From Serratia rhizosphaerae (lineage in GTDB: Bacteria; Pseudomonadota; Gammaproteobacteria; Enterobacterales; Enterobacteriaceae): a DNA stretch of 64,000 nucleotides. Position numbers and translations under genes: made by a program. The notes beneath the pieces were generated by a model. It searched no databases, was not told where the DNA came from, and was given only the letters and a program-made list of their open reading frames with translations. The stretch lies in contig NZ_CP041764.1 in NCBI RefSeq assembly GCF_009817885.1, forward strand, positions 620,001 through 684,000, given 5' to 3'. This document shows, in pieces, positions 1 through 8,806 of this stretch; the first letter of the stretch is position 1, and the number at the start of each line of letters is the position of its first letter.

Positions 1-938
1 TGCGTGATGCTCACTTTGGCGGTGGTCGAGGCCACGCCGCGGATGGTCGGCGCATAGCCGCGCTGCGACTCCGGCAGCATGCGATCGTCAGTTTCCAGCC
101 GCACGCCGCGAAAGCCGAGGCTGCTGAACAGGCTGCCGGAGGTAAAACTGTCCCCCAACGTCAGCTGACTGTTTATCACCGGCAGCGGCCGTTGCAGGTA
201 GGTGCGCACCGATTTCCAGCTGCTGAGCGCGGCGCTGTGATCGCTGGTATAGCGGGTATAGCTCGACTGCTGACGCAGCTGCCACAGCCCCAGGTTAAAG
301 CCGGCATTCAGTCCGAGGTAGGTCGAGTCGCTGGTCGTGCCGCTGCTTTTGCTGCGGTAATAGTTGCTGTCGTAGTTGACGAACCCCAGCGTTTCGCCGA
401 CCGACAGCTCCGCAAGCGGCACCGTACCGCGCGCTACGCGCTTCATCAGCGCCTGCGGCACGGAGATATCCAGCCGCAGACGGGCAAAATCAAAGCGGCT
501 GTCGGCGCCGGCGACCTGCTGCTCCAGACGCAGACAGGGTTCAGCGGCCGACTGTTCGGCGCTGCTTTTGATGCTGTCCGGTAAAATACCGGCGGCGATC
601 AGCGCGTTGCGGCTGAAACAGGGGGCAACCGCATCCTGGCCGGGCAGCGCGGCAAACCTCAGCGTCTGGCGGGAGAGAAAAGCGCCGTTGATAAATATAT
701 CGACCTGGTAGTCGCCCGGCGTCACCGTATTTGCGCGGTTAAAGCGGGCAAGGCTCTGCTGCCCTGCGCTGCCCACCAGCATGCTGTCATCAAATTCAAA
801 CTGACCAGCGCCGGCCGCAAGCGGCATCAGCAACCCCAGCGCCAACGCCAGCGGCTTCAGGCGCGCGCCGCAGCCAGGCATCACGCCTGGCGACGCACTC
901 TCCCGCGCGCTGCCGGAATATGTGATTGTTGTTTGCAT
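1..938 (-). CDS. Fimbrial outer-membrane usher, N-terminal part (cut by window edge)
   Basis: Open reading frame running off the left edge; about 312 N-terminal residues are visible. Ushers are outer-membrane beta-barrels that receive chaperone-subunit complexes and secrete the growing pilus. The start at 938 has an AAGGG just upstream. A second ATG at 881 would give a more compact signal peptide (MPGCGARLKPLALALGLL...AAGA), so the start is uncertain. After the signal, the mature N-terminus (GQFEFDDSMLVGSAGQQSLARF) and the later QPLPVINSQLTLGD-like stretch with a repeated Gly/Leu/Tyr-rich barrel pattern match the PapC/FimD family. It lies 38 bp after the chaperone gene in the same leftward operon. 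The barrel, plug and C-terminal domains are outside the window. Confidence 0.9.
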   Translation of the reverse strand, partial: MQTTITYSGSARESASPGVMPGCGARLKPLALALGLLMPLAAGAGQFEFDDSMLVGSAGQQSLARFNRANTVTPGDYQVDIFINGAFLSRQTLRFAALPGQDAVAPCFSRNALIAAGILPDSIKSSAEQSAAEPCLRLEQQVAGADSRFDFARLRLDISVPQALMKRVARGTVPLAELSVGETLGFVNYDSNYYRSKSSGTTSDSTYLGLNAGFNLGLWQLRQQSSYTRYTSDHSAALSSWKSVRTYLQRPLPVINSQLTLGDSFTSGSLFSSLGFRGVRLETDDRMLPESQRGYAPTIRGVASTTAKVSIT

Positions 939-976
939 CCCTTCAGTCCCTTACGTGCAAAACCGCACCGCGCGTT

Positions 977-1711
977 TTATTGACTCAGGCGCGCTTCCGC
1001 CTTGATATGGCCACCGTAGTCATTGATCAGGGTAAATGTGACTTTCTGCGCGCCGGCCGGCGACGACGTACGCGGCAATAACGGCCAGCTGGCCCGTGAT
1101 TTAGGTGCGATCATGTCCGTTTTGAACGGCACGGCCCGCTTGCCGACCAGCACCGCTGCGTCAATTACCGAGGCGTAATAGCTGGAGTCGTTATAGGCAT
1201 TCAACCGCCACTGCCCGCCCTGTTGGCGCAGGGAAAAGCGCAGCTGCCCGCCGACGCCGTCTGCACTGCCCGGCAGGTTCTTCGGCCGATAGAAAATTTT
1301 CACCCGGTTGCGCAGTACCACCAGCATCTGGTTCTCGGCGCCGCTGACGGCATTTTTCGGCGGGATCTGCGCCGAATTCAGATAGAATACCGACTCACGA
1401 TCCTGCGGCAGATCCTTGCCGGTAAACACCAGCCGGACCGACTGCCCGCTCTTTGGCTCGACGCGAAACAGCGCCGGCACCGTGACAAACGGTCCGTCGG
1501 CATTTTCCGGCGTCGACGACGGGTTATTCACGTCGGTCCACATCTGCATCACATAGGGGATGTCACCCTGATTGGTGAATTGCACAGTCTGCGACTGGGC
1601 GTCCGCCGGATAAATCACCCGGGTGTTCAGCATAACCACGCTGGCCATGGCCGGCCCGGCCAGCAGCGCGGCGGTGAGACAAAGTGACTGACAAAATCCC
1701 TTGTTCGTCAT
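977..1711 (-). CDS. Periplasmic fimbrial chaperone (PapD/FimC family)
   Basis: 244-residue protein that binds fimbrial subunits in the periplasm by donor-strand complementation and delivers them to the usher. Residues 1-23 form a signal peptide ending AMA. The N-terminal immunoglobulin-like domain carries the family signature around RESVFYLN (105-112) and RNRVKIFYRP (134-143); the basic residues here normally anchor the subunit C-terminus. The size fits the family. It sits 51 bp after the major-subunit gene and just before the usher, the usual subunit-chaperone-usher order. Confidence 0.94.
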   Translation of the reverse strand: MTNKGFCQSLCLTAALLAGPAMASVVMLNTRVIYPADAQSQTVQFTNQGDIPYVMQMWTDVNNPSSTPENADGPFVTVPALFRVEPKSGQSVRLVFTGKDLPQDRESVFYLNSAQIPPKNAVSGAENQMLVVLRNRVKIFYRPKNLPGSADGVGGQLRFSLRQQGGQWRLNAYNDSSYYASVIDAAVLVGKRAVPFKTDMIAPKSRASWPLLPRTSSPAGAQKVTFTLINDYGGHIKAEARLSQ

Positions 1712-1762
1712 ATAAACGGCCCCTCAAAACCCCCTTCCGCACTGGCGGAAGGGGAAATACGC

Positions 1763-2293
1763 TTACTGATACGACACCGCGTACTGCACGCTGCCCAATA
1801 CCGACCCGGCGGTCGCGCTACCCTCAGAGTAGTAACGCACGGCAAAGTCATAAGAGGCGGAGGTCGCGCCGGCCGCCAGGCTCAGCCCAGGCGTCCCTGC
1901 CTGACCGCTCAGATCCAGCGGCGTAGCAGGCGTTGCCGGGTCAATCAGCTCCAGCGAAACGTTGGTCGCGCTGCCGGTATTGCCCATTCGGCCGTCGCTG
2001 GTCAGGTTGTTGGCCACAAATACCGTTTTAACGGCGGTGGCGTTAGCCGCATCGGCGGTGCAGCCGGTCAGGCCGATGGTAAACGGCGTCTGGCCGGCGG
2101 TGGCGCCGGCGGCCGCCAGGTCAGCCTTGGATACCGTCGGCAGCAGCACCACCGGGGTGGCGGCATTGCCGTTAATGCTCACGGTACAGGTCTGATCTGA
2201 GACTTCGCCCTGAAACTGAATGGTATTGTTAGCAGCGGCGGCGCCGGACAGCATCATGGCGGCAACAGCGAGAGCGATTTTAGTGATAGTCAT
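1763..2293 (-). CDS. Major fimbrial subunit (type 1-like pilin)
   Basis: 176 residues from the ATG at 2293; a longer upstream reading frame would place non-signal sequence before the signal peptide. Residues 1-21 (MTITKIALAVAAMMLSGAAA) are a clear signal peptide. Mature sequence begins ANNTIQFQGEV, typical of FimA-like pilins. Cys36 and the Cys in LTGCTADAAN fit the conserved pilin disulfide. The C-terminus VQYAVSYQ has the alternating hydrophobics and penultimate Tyr of the beta-zipper recognised by the chaperone. First gene of the leftward fimbrial operon. Confidence 0.93.
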   Translation of the reverse strand: MTITKIALAVAAMMLSGAAAANNTIQFQGEVSDQTCTVSINGNAATPVVLLPTVSKADLAAAGATAGQTPFTIGLTGCTADAANATAVKTVFVANNLTSDGRMGNTGSATNVSLELIDPATPATPLDLSGQAGTPGLSLAAGATSASYDFAVRYYSEGSATAGSVLGSVQYAVSYQ

Positions 2294-2902
2294 AGAATGT
2301 AATTTCCCTTCAAGTTGAGTATGAGGCGGGTCGTTGAACAATGTTCCCTTCCGCCGATTCCTGGAGTCCTGCACTTTCCTTTGGCGACATGCGGCTTATC
2401 CCCGCTGCAGCACGCTGAAAACGAGAATAAACTGACTACATCGCGGCCAGCCAATCCTTGAAAATGCGCCAAGCGCCTTGTATTGATTAGCCTGCTTTGA
2501 CGAGAAAAATCTTATATCGAAATTCAATCAATAGATTCATTAACTATAAAAACGCAAATATTTAGATTTAAATATTGAAAATAAGAAATTCATTACGTGT
2601 ATTAATAAATAAATTCCATAAGATGGGATTTCGCCGTAGATTCCGCTTCTGCTGTTTATGCTTAATTAACCGACACATCGGCCGTTTTTTCAGCCGCCGA
2701 CAGACCGGCCTTCCGATCATGAATAACGCGCATGTCGTTCAGATAAAACGGATGTTATGGCAAGCTAATCCCGTACCATGGCGGAACCATGGTCGGCACG
2801 GTGATGCACGGACGCACCGAGGAAAGGAAAAGGCAACAGAGGAAATGAAGGCATGCAGGGCGACGCTATCACACCTGACGGCCCCGCAGCATTAGCGCCC
2901 GT
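2294..2902. other. Intergenic region upstream of fimbrial operon
   Basis: About 600 bp between the pilin gene and the LuxR-type regulator. The stretch around 2480-2600 is strongly AT-rich and is the likely place for the fimbrial promoter and regulator binding. I found no convincing -35/-10 pair and no pair of short inverted repeats that would mark a fimS-like invertible element. Reading frames here have no recognisable protein character. Confidence 0.5.
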
Positions 2903-3547
2903 TCAGCACGGCCAACGCGTACGCAGAGAAAGCAGCAGATGGATAAAGCCGCTTTGATTAAGGCCAAGCTTATGCATGATATTCAGTTTATGCGTGCTCA
3001 CCGTTTTGTAGGAACGATAGGTGGTGGTCGCGATGCTTTTGGCAGAGAAGCCTGCCGCCATTAACGCCAGGATGCGCCATTCGCAGCCGGACAGATGCCT
3101 GAACGCCCCGCTCCCCTGCTGGCCGGCAATACTGCGCCGGATGTCCGGACTGAGATAGTGCACGGCATGATGCGCCGCAGAGATGGCGTCCAAAATCGCC
3201 TCCAAGCCGTCGCGTTTGGACACCAGTACGCTATCCGGTATCGACGCCAGCAGACGTAAAACGCTGTGATTCTCGATATCCGTCAGCACCACCCAGGGGG
3301 TATTCGGCCAGAAGGCTTTCTCATGCAGTATAAAATAGAGACCGTCATAGAGGCACTCCTGCGCACCGTACAGCTCCATAATCACCGTTTGTCGGGGTTG
3401 CTGCATCAGTATCGCCTTCAGCTCGCTGAGGCTGGCAACAGGTTGAGTCGTCGCACTCAGCGGGCGTAAAAAAGCCTCCAGACCCATGCCGACCCATGGC
3501 ATCGCATCATATAAAATAAAATGGCGGCTCTGATCGTTATTTTTCAT
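2903..3547 (-). CDS. LuxR-family transcriptional regulator next to fimbrial operon
   Basis: 214 residues. The C-terminal part (about 152-200, LSGCEWRILALMAAGFSAKSI...YKTVSTHKLNIMHKLG) is a typical LuxR/FixJ helix-turn-helix. The N-terminal 130 residues look like a receiver fold, but the phospho-acceptor strand reads TVIMELYGAQ with Glu/Leu where Asp is expected, so conventional phosphorylation is doubtful. A good ribosome site (AGGGG) precedes the ATG at 3547. Position immediately upstream of the pilin gene, same strand, suggests control of the fimbria; the ligand or partner is unknown. Confidence 0.85.
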   Translation of the reverse strand: MKNNDQSRHFILYDAMPWVGMGLEAFLRPLSATTQPVASLSELKAILMQQPRQTVIMELYGAQECLYDGLYFILHEKAFWPNTPWVVLTDIENHSVLRLLASIPDSVLVSKRDGLEAILDAISAAHHAVHYLSPDIRRSIAGQQGSGAFRHLSGCEWRILALMAAGFSAKSIATTTYRSYKTVSTHKLNIMHKLGLNQSGFIHLLLSLRTRWPC

Positions 3548-3735
3548 TTTCCCCTCGTGCGATAAGATTTATCGGCCACGGTACGTTAGCCTATGCTCAC
3601 ATAATAAATACATCACCTAAAAACAAATAATATATACCGGAAGAATGGTTTGCCGTTGACGGCCGTCGCAATGTTAATTAATCGTTATAATTAAATCCAT
3701 AAAGCAACGGCAAATGTGTTATTCCGCAGCGAGGA

Positions 3736-4518
3736 CTAAAACAGCGGCCCGTCTTTCTGACTACGGCACACCTCAACGCGGTATTCTCTCGCCACCCGGC
3801 ACTTCAAAATAAACAGCCGGGAAACGCCTTTAATATAGGACCCCACCTGATTACTGCTGAGCAACAGTAAATATTCGCCGTTCTGACACGATTCCGGATT
3901 GGCATTAATATACGCGAGCATATCGTTAACCTGATCGGCATGACCATTCAGCGCGGCGCGCGGCACCGATAAAAATACCTTGCAGTTATTCACCTCACCA
4001 ATTAAACGCTCCTGTCTGACCGCACTGTTACGATAAATCAGCCAGATACCAACGCTGATAACCAACAAAAGCAACGCACCGAGCGCCACGCCCGTACGCA
4101 AACGCCGCCCGGCGCTGCGCCGGGATACGGCTCGCCGCTCATCCCGTCCGGCCGCTACGCTCTGCGGCGGCGTGATGTGCGGCTCATCCGTCTCCAGCGT
4201 GATATTCTGCGCCAGCATAAATCCGACTTTGGGTACGGTAATAATGACTTCATCATCAATACCTAACGTTTTCAGCACCCGCCGTAATTTGCTCACGCAT
4301 TGGTTAAGGTTATTATTACTGGACACCATGCCATAATCATCCCACACTTTGCGGAATATCAGCTCGCGGCTGACCTGCTCGCCGTGGTGCGCAATAAGTA
4401 AAAGCAATAGCCGCTTTGACGGATTAGAAATAGCCAGCGATTCTTCCGGGAATCCCTCCAATCCCAGGCTGCCGCTGTCCGTATCAAAAAGAATCTGTCC
4501 GTTAATTCTATATTTCAT
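3736..4518 (-). CDS. Membrane-anchored winged-helix regulator (CadC/ToxR type)
   Basis: 260 residues from the ATG at 4518; an in-frame TTG at 4536 is a weaker start. Residues about 10-105 form an OmpR/CadC-type winged helix (recognition region NNNLNQCVSKLRRVLKTLG, wing ITVPKVGFML). A basic linker leads to one membrane helix at about 143-162 (TGVALGALLLLVISVGIWLIY), leaving a periplasmic domain of about 95 residues with four cysteines. The topology is that of regulators such as CadC and ToxR that sense the periplasm directly. It lies in tandem with the LuxR-type regulator and the fimbrial operon; a role in fimbrial control is inferred from position. Confidence 0.85.
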   Translation of the reverse strand: MKYRINGQILFDTDSGSLGLEGFPEESLAISNPSKRLLLLLIAHHGEQVSRELIFRKVWDDYGMVSSNNNLNQCVSKLRRVLKTLGIDDEVIITVPKVGFMLAQNITLETDEPHITPPQSVAAGRDERRAVSRRSAGRRLRTGVALGALLLLVISVGIWLIYRNSAVRQERLIGEVNNCKVFLSVPRAALNGHADQVNDMLAYINANPESCQNGEYLLLLSSNQVGSYIKGVSRLFILKCRVAREYRVEVCRSQKDGPLF

Positions 4519-4971
4519 ATTGCCTACTATATTCAAGCATTCACCGTTAGCAAAAAATGCTATGCGGATGTTAACCCAAAAACACGTTAAATGCGTTGCC
4601 TGTCGCGTTGATTATAAGAGAAAATGTTGTGTTCAAAATGAATAAAAACGGGAATTTAATACCTGTACTCACCGCCGACAACAATAGGAATTTTCTTGCC
4701 ATATTTGGGTAGAGTATACAAAGGCAATCCGAATGGATATATTCAAAAGCCAATATCGGTAAAGTTAGTTTTTTATAGGGTATTTAATAAAATTTAAGCT
4801 AAAAAGTACGGTTAATCCCCAATTAACCACACAATTTAACATAAATATCGCGCCCGGCTTTACGTGTTCAACCACTGGCGCAGCAGAAAATACGGCCACG
4901 CTGGCCCGTATCTCCACAACCGCCTGCAACGCGCTCATGGTCGGGCCAGAAAGCACCAGAATATTTCCCAG
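4519..4971. other. Intergenic region, no recognised gene
   Basis: About 450 bp between the two leftward regulators. The half next to the CadC-like gene is AT-rich and probably carries its promoter. Short reading frames on both strands (for example 4571-4753 and 4765-4956) have no family signature or ribosome site and are not called. Confidence 0.4.
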
Positions 4972-5736
4972 CTACTCGCCGGTCATATGCAGAGTGATAT
5001 TCGCCTGCTGAATAGCAGTTTGGGCGGCGTCGGGCAGATGGCTGTCGGTAATAATGGCGTCAAACACCGCGATCGGCAGCGCCAGATAGGTGGCCACCTT
5101 GCCGTACTTTGAGGTATCGCTCAGCAGGATGCGTCGCCGGCTGGCGTCGACAATGGCCTTTTTCACCGCCACCTTATCCTCGCTCGGCGTCGACAGGCCG
5201 CGCATGCCCCAGGAAGAGGCGGAAATAAAGGCCAGATCGATAAATAACTGGCGCAGCGCCTGCGCCGCGCCCTCCCCCACACAGGAACGGTTTTCCCGAC
5301 ACACCGTGCCGCCGGTATGAATCAGTTTGCACTGGCTGTTTTCCAGCAGGTAAGCCGCAATCACAAAATCATTGGTCACCACCGTTAAATCACCGCGCTC
5401 GCCGATCTGTTTCGCCAGCGCCAGCGTAGTGGTGCCGGCATCCAGATAAATACAGCTGTTGGCCGGGATCAGGCTGGCCGCCAGCGCGCCGATCGCCGCC
5501 TTCTGCCGGCTGAACATCCCTTCCTTATCCTGATGCGACGGCTCAATCGCCAGCCGTTCGGCCGCCTGTACCCCGCCGGATACCGCGATCACCGCCCCCT
5601 GCTCTTCCAGCTTCTGCAGATCGCGCCGGATGGTCATATGCGACACCGACAGCCGCTCCGTCAGCTCGGCGATGCTGACCACGCCGCGATCGGCAACCAG
5701 GGCCAGAATTTGTTGATGGCGTTCTACCGGGATCAC
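4972..5736 (-). CDS. DeoR-family repressor of the tetronate operon
   Basis: 254 residues. Residues 6-58 form the DeoR helix-turn-helix (VSIAELTERLSVSHMTIRRDLQKLEEQGAV), followed by the DeoRC effector domain with the phosphosugar-binding-like motif DAGTTT (99-104). Transcribed divergently from ltnD with a 265-bp intergenic region. In enterobacteria the ygbI-type DeoR regulator lies next to the ygbJKLMN genes, so it most likely represses the operon and responds to a tetronate intermediate; the inducer is inference. Confidence 0.88.
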   Translation of the reverse strand: MIPVERHQQILALVADRGVVSIAELTERLSVSHMTIRRDLQKLEEQGAVIAVSGGVQAAERLAIEPSHQDKEGMFSRQKAAIGALAASLIPANSCIYLDAGTTTLALAKQIGERGDLTVVTNDFVIAAYLLENSQCKLIHTGGTVCRENRSCVGEGAAQALRQLFIDLAFISASSWGMRGLSTPSEDKVAVKKAIVDASRRRILLSDTSKYGKVATYLALPIAVFDAIITDSHLPDAAQTAIQQANITLHMTGE

Positions 5737-6001
5737 AGGACCTCTCCTTACCGCTGATAATTATTGTGATTTTACGTCAATTTTCGTGCTGTGACAGCAA
5801 ACGCTCACTGAGTATAAAAGTATGACAAAGCCATAATTTGTCAATTAAACAAATAATTACCGTTTACACCCCGATAATTCGCTATGAATCATGCGCCAAT
5901 GATCGTTAATTTTTGTGAAGACGGTCACCATATACGCGCTTAAAAACGCTTACATTTAACACATGAGAACAAAATATCACTAAAATTAACACGGAGCCTG
6001 T
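5737..6001. promoter_or_regulatory. Divergent promoter region of deoR-type regulator and ltnD operon
   Basis: 265 bp between divergent genes, AT-rich at 5760-5990. The ltnD start is preceded by GGAG (CACGGAGCCTGT). It must hold both promoters and the repressor sites, but I cannot assign a specific operator or -35/-10 pair. Confidence 0.5.
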
Positions 6002-6916
6002 ATGACACAATCCGCCAACTACGCCGTTTGCATCGTGGGCCTAGGGTCCATGGGCATGGGCGCCGCACAATCTTGCATCAACTCCGGCTTAACCACCTAC
6101 GGCGTCGATCTCAATCCGCAGGCGCGCGCCGCCCTGCAACAGGCAGGAGCAAAACAGGTTGCCGCCAGCGCCGATGGGTTTGCCGCCGAACTGGACGCGG
6201 TGATGCTGCTGGTAGTGAATGCCGCCCAGGTCAAACAGATCCTGTTTGGCGAGCGCGGTCTGGCCGACCAGCTGAAGCCCGGCACGCCGGTGATGGTCTC
6301 CTCAACCATTTCCGCCGCTGACGCCGCCGATATCGCCGAACGTCTGGCCGCACAGGGGCTGGCGATGCTGGATGCGCCGGTTTCCGGCGGGGCGGTCAAA
6401 GCCGCCGCCGGGGAGATGACGGTGATGGCCGCCGGCAGTGAAGCCACCTTTGCCCGGCTACAGCCGCTGCTCGACGCCGTGGCGGGCAAAGTGTACCGCG
6501 TCGGCGACGAAATCGGCCTCGGCGCCACGGTGAAAATCATTCACCAACTGCTGGCCGGCGTGCATATCGCCGCCGGCGCCGAAGCGATGGCGCTGGCCGC
6601 CCGCGCCGGTATTCCGCTGGATGTGATGTACGACGTGGTGACCCACGCCGCCGGCAACTCCTGGATGTTTGAGAACCGCATGCGCCACGTGGTTGACGGT
6701 GACTATACGCCGAAATCGGCGGTGGATATCTTCGTCAAGGATCTGGGTCTGGTGGCCGATACCGCCAAGGCGCTGCATTTCCCGCTGCCGCTGGCCTCCA
6801 CCGCATTGAATATGTTTACCTCCGCCAGCAACGCCGGCTACGGTAAAGAAGACGACAGCGCAGTGATCAAAATCTTCACCGGCATTGAACTGCCGCAGAA
6901 ACAGGAGTTGCCATAA
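6002..6916 (+). CDS. ltnD: L-threonate dehydrogenase (LtnD/YgbJ)
   Basis: 304 residues, beta-hydroxyacid dehydrogenase family. The Rossmann motif GLGSMG is at 13-18, the substrate motif DAPVSGG at 124-130 and the catalytic Lys near 178 in VKIIHQLLAG. The enzyme oxidises L-threonate to 2-oxo-tetronate with NAD+ in the cytoplasm. Followed without gap by otnK (stop and start overlap at 6916), otnC and otnI, the established order of the L-threonate pathway. The substrate call rests on this context, because sequence alone does not separate it from tartronate-semialdehyde reductases. Confidence 0.9.
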   Translation: MTQSANYAVCIVGLGSMGMGAAQSCINSGLTTYGVDLNPQARAALQQAGAKQVAASADGFAAELDAVMLLVVNAAQVKQILFGERGLADQLKPGTPVMVSSTISAADAADIAERLAAQGLAMLDAPVSGGAVKAAAGEMTVMAAGSEATFARLQPLLDAVAGKVYRVGDEIGLGATVKIIHQLLAGVHIAAGAEAMALAARAGIPLDVMYDVVTHAAGNSWMFENRMRHVVDGDYTPKSAVDIFVKDLGLVADTAKALHFPLPLASTALNMFTSASNAGYGKEDDSAVIKIFTGIELPQKQELP

Positions 6917-8175
6917 TGTTGCTTGGCGTAATTGCTGATGATTTTACCGGCGCTACCGATATCGCCAGCTTTCTGGTGGAAAATGGCCTGTCGACGGTAC
7001 AGCTGAACGGCGTACCGGACAACGCCGCCGCCGTAGACGCACAGGCGGTGGTGATCAGCCTTAAATCGCGTTCCTGCCCGGTTGAACAGGCGGTCGAACA
7101 GTCGCTGCAGGCGCTGGACTGGCTGCGGCGTCAGGGGTGCCAACGGTTTTACTTCAAATATTGTTCCACCTTCGACAGCACCGCCCGCGGCAATATCGGT
7201 CCGGTGACCGATGCGCTGCTCGATGCGCTGGGAGAAAGCCAGACGGTGATTTCACCAGCCTTGCCGGTTAACGGCCGCACAGTCTATCAGGGTTACCTGT
7301 TCGTGATGGACCAGCTGCTGTCCGAATCCGGCATGCGCAACCACCCGGTCACGCCGATGACCGACAGTAACCTGCTGCGGCTGATGGAGGCGCAGGCCAG
7401 CGGCCGCTGCGGGCTGGTTGACGCCGCCGCCATGGACGCCGGCGCCGATGACGTGCGCGAACGGCTGCAACAGCTGGCGCAACAGGGCGTACGCTATGTG
7501 GTGCTCGATACGCTGAATGAACAACACCTGCTGACTCAGGGCGCGGCGCTGAAAGACATGAAACTGGTCACCGGCGGCTCCGGCCTGGCGATCGGCCTGG
7601 CCCGCCAGTGGGCGCAGCCGGGCCAAACGCGGGCTCAGGCCGCCGGCGCGCCGCAGGGGGAGAAGGCCGTGGTGCTGTCCGGCTCCTGCTCCACCATGAC
7701 CAATAAACAGGTGGCCCGCTACCGCCAGCAGGCGGCGGCGCAGACCATCGACGTGGCGCGCTGCATCAGTGACGACGAGCGCGGGCGCTACGCCCGCGAG
7801 TTGAGCGACTGGGTGCAGCAGCAGAGCGGCGATCTCGCGCCGCTGCTGTACGCCACCGCCGAGCCGGACGCGCTGCGGCAGACTCAGCGGCAATACGGCA
7901 TGGAAACCGCCAGCCAGGCGGTTGAGGCGCTGTTCGCCGCGCTGGTGCAGCGGCTGTATCAGGCCGGCTTCCGGCGCTTTATCGTCGCCGGCGGCGAAAC
8001 CTCCGGCGTGGTGACACAGGCGCTGGACATCCGCGGCTTCCATATCGGCCCGTGCATTTCTCCCGGCGTACCCTGGGTGCGCGCCATTGAACAGCCGGTC
8101 TCCCTGGCGCTGAAATCCGGCAATTTCGGCGACGAAAACTTCTTTGCCAGAGCACAAACGGAGTTCCCGCTATGA
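6916..8175 (+). CDS. otnK: 3-oxo-tetronate 4-kinase (OtnK/YgbK, four-carbon acid sugar kinase)
   Basis: 419 residues of the four-carbon acid sugar kinase family (formerly DUF1537). The N-terminal domain begins with IADDFTGATD (6-15), the substrate-binding signature. The C-terminal nucleotide-binding domain contains VLSGSCSTMTNKQ and AGGETSG. It phosphorylates 3-oxo-tetronate with ATP. Overlaps ltnD by one base and otnC by four, so the three are translationally coupled. Confidence 0.92.
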   Translation: MLLGVIADDFTGATDIASFLVENGLSTVQLNGVPDNAAAVDAQAVVISLKSRSCPVEQAVEQSLQALDWLRRQGCQRFYFKYCSTFDSTARGNIGPVTDALLDALGESQTVISPALPVNGRTVYQGYLFVMDQLLSESGMRNHPVTPMTDSNLLRLMEAQASGRCGLVDAAAMDAGADDVRERLQQLAQQGVRYVVLDTLNEQHLLTQGAALKDMKLVTGGSGLAIGLARQWAQPGQTRAQAAGAPQGEKAVVLSGSCSTMTNKQVARYRQQAAAQTIDVARCISDDERGRYARELSDWVQQQSGDLAPLLYATAEPDALRQTQRQYGMETASQAVEALFAALVQRLYQAGFRRFIVAGGETSGVVTQALDIRGFHIGPCISPGVPWVRAIEQPVSLALKSGNFGDENFFARAQTEFPL

Positions 8176-8804
8176 CGCACACCACCGAACAACAGGCGCG
8201 CGAAGAGATGGTGCGCCTCGGCGCCTCATTCTTTCAGCGCGGTTATGCCACCGGCTCGGCGGGCAACCTGTCGCTGCTGCTGCCGGACGGCAACCTGCTG
8301 GCCACGCCGACCGGCTCCTGCCTGGGCGAACTGCAGGCGGAACGCCTGTCCAAGGTCAGCCTGCACGGCGAATGGATCTCCGGCGACAAGCCGTCAAAAG
8401 AGATCAGTTTCCACCGCGCGCTGTACCTGAATAACCCGGAATGCAAGGCGGTGGTTCACCTGCACTGCACCTATCTGACCGCGCTCTCCTGCCTGCAGGG
8501 GCTGGACACCCGCAATGCCCTCAAACCCTTCACCCCTTACGTGGTGATGCGCGTCGGCCAGGTGCCGGTAGTGCCTTACTACCGGCCCGGCGACGAGCGG
8601 CTGGCCGAAGATCTGGCGCGGCTGGCGCCGTCCTACCGCGCCTTTTTGCTGGCCAATCACGGGCCGGTGGTGACCGGGAAAGACCTGCGCGCCGCGGCGG
8701 ATAACACCGAAGAGATGGAGGACGCGGCGAAGCTGATTTTCACCCTCGGCGACCGCCCTATCCGCTATTTGACCGATGATGAAATTGCCGAGTTACGGAG
8801 CTGA
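8172..8804 (+). CDS. otnC: 3-oxo-tetronate 4-phosphate decarboxylase (OtnC/YgbL)
   Basis: 210 residues, class II aldolase/adducin family. GSAGNLS (28-34) is the phosphate-binding segment; His96, His98 (HLH) and His163 (NHGPVV) match the divalent-metal ligands of the family. It decarboxylates 3-oxo-tetronate 4-phosphate to dihydroxyacetone phosphate, which feeds glycolysis. The start overlaps the otnK stop (ATGA type). Confidence 0.92.
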   Translation: MTHTTEQQAREEMVRLGASFFQRGYATGSAGNLSLLLPDGNLLATPTGSCLGELQAERLSKVSLHGEWISGDKPSKEISFHRALYLNNPECKAVVHLHCTYLTALSCLQGLDTRNALKPFTPYVVMRVGQVPVVPYYRPGDERLAEDLARLAPSYRAFLLANHGPVVTGKDLRAAADNTEEMEDAAKLIFTLGDRPIRYLTDDEIAELRS

Positions 8805-8806
8805 AC

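Noticed and set aside
2575..2895. 106-codon plus-strand frame upstream of fimbriae
   Set aside because: Cys/Arg-rich, no ribosome site and no family; intergenic.
2294..2902. fimS-like invertible promoter
   Set aside because: No matching short inverted repeat pair and no fimB/fimE-type recombinase nearby.
4765..4956. 63-codon minus-strand frame after the CadC-like gene
   Set aside because: Starts in GC-rich DNA and ends in AT-rich DNA without family signature.
7252..8157. Long minus-strand frame opposite otnK
   Set aside because: Antisense shadow of a GC-rich gene; rich in Arg/Gln/His with no family features.
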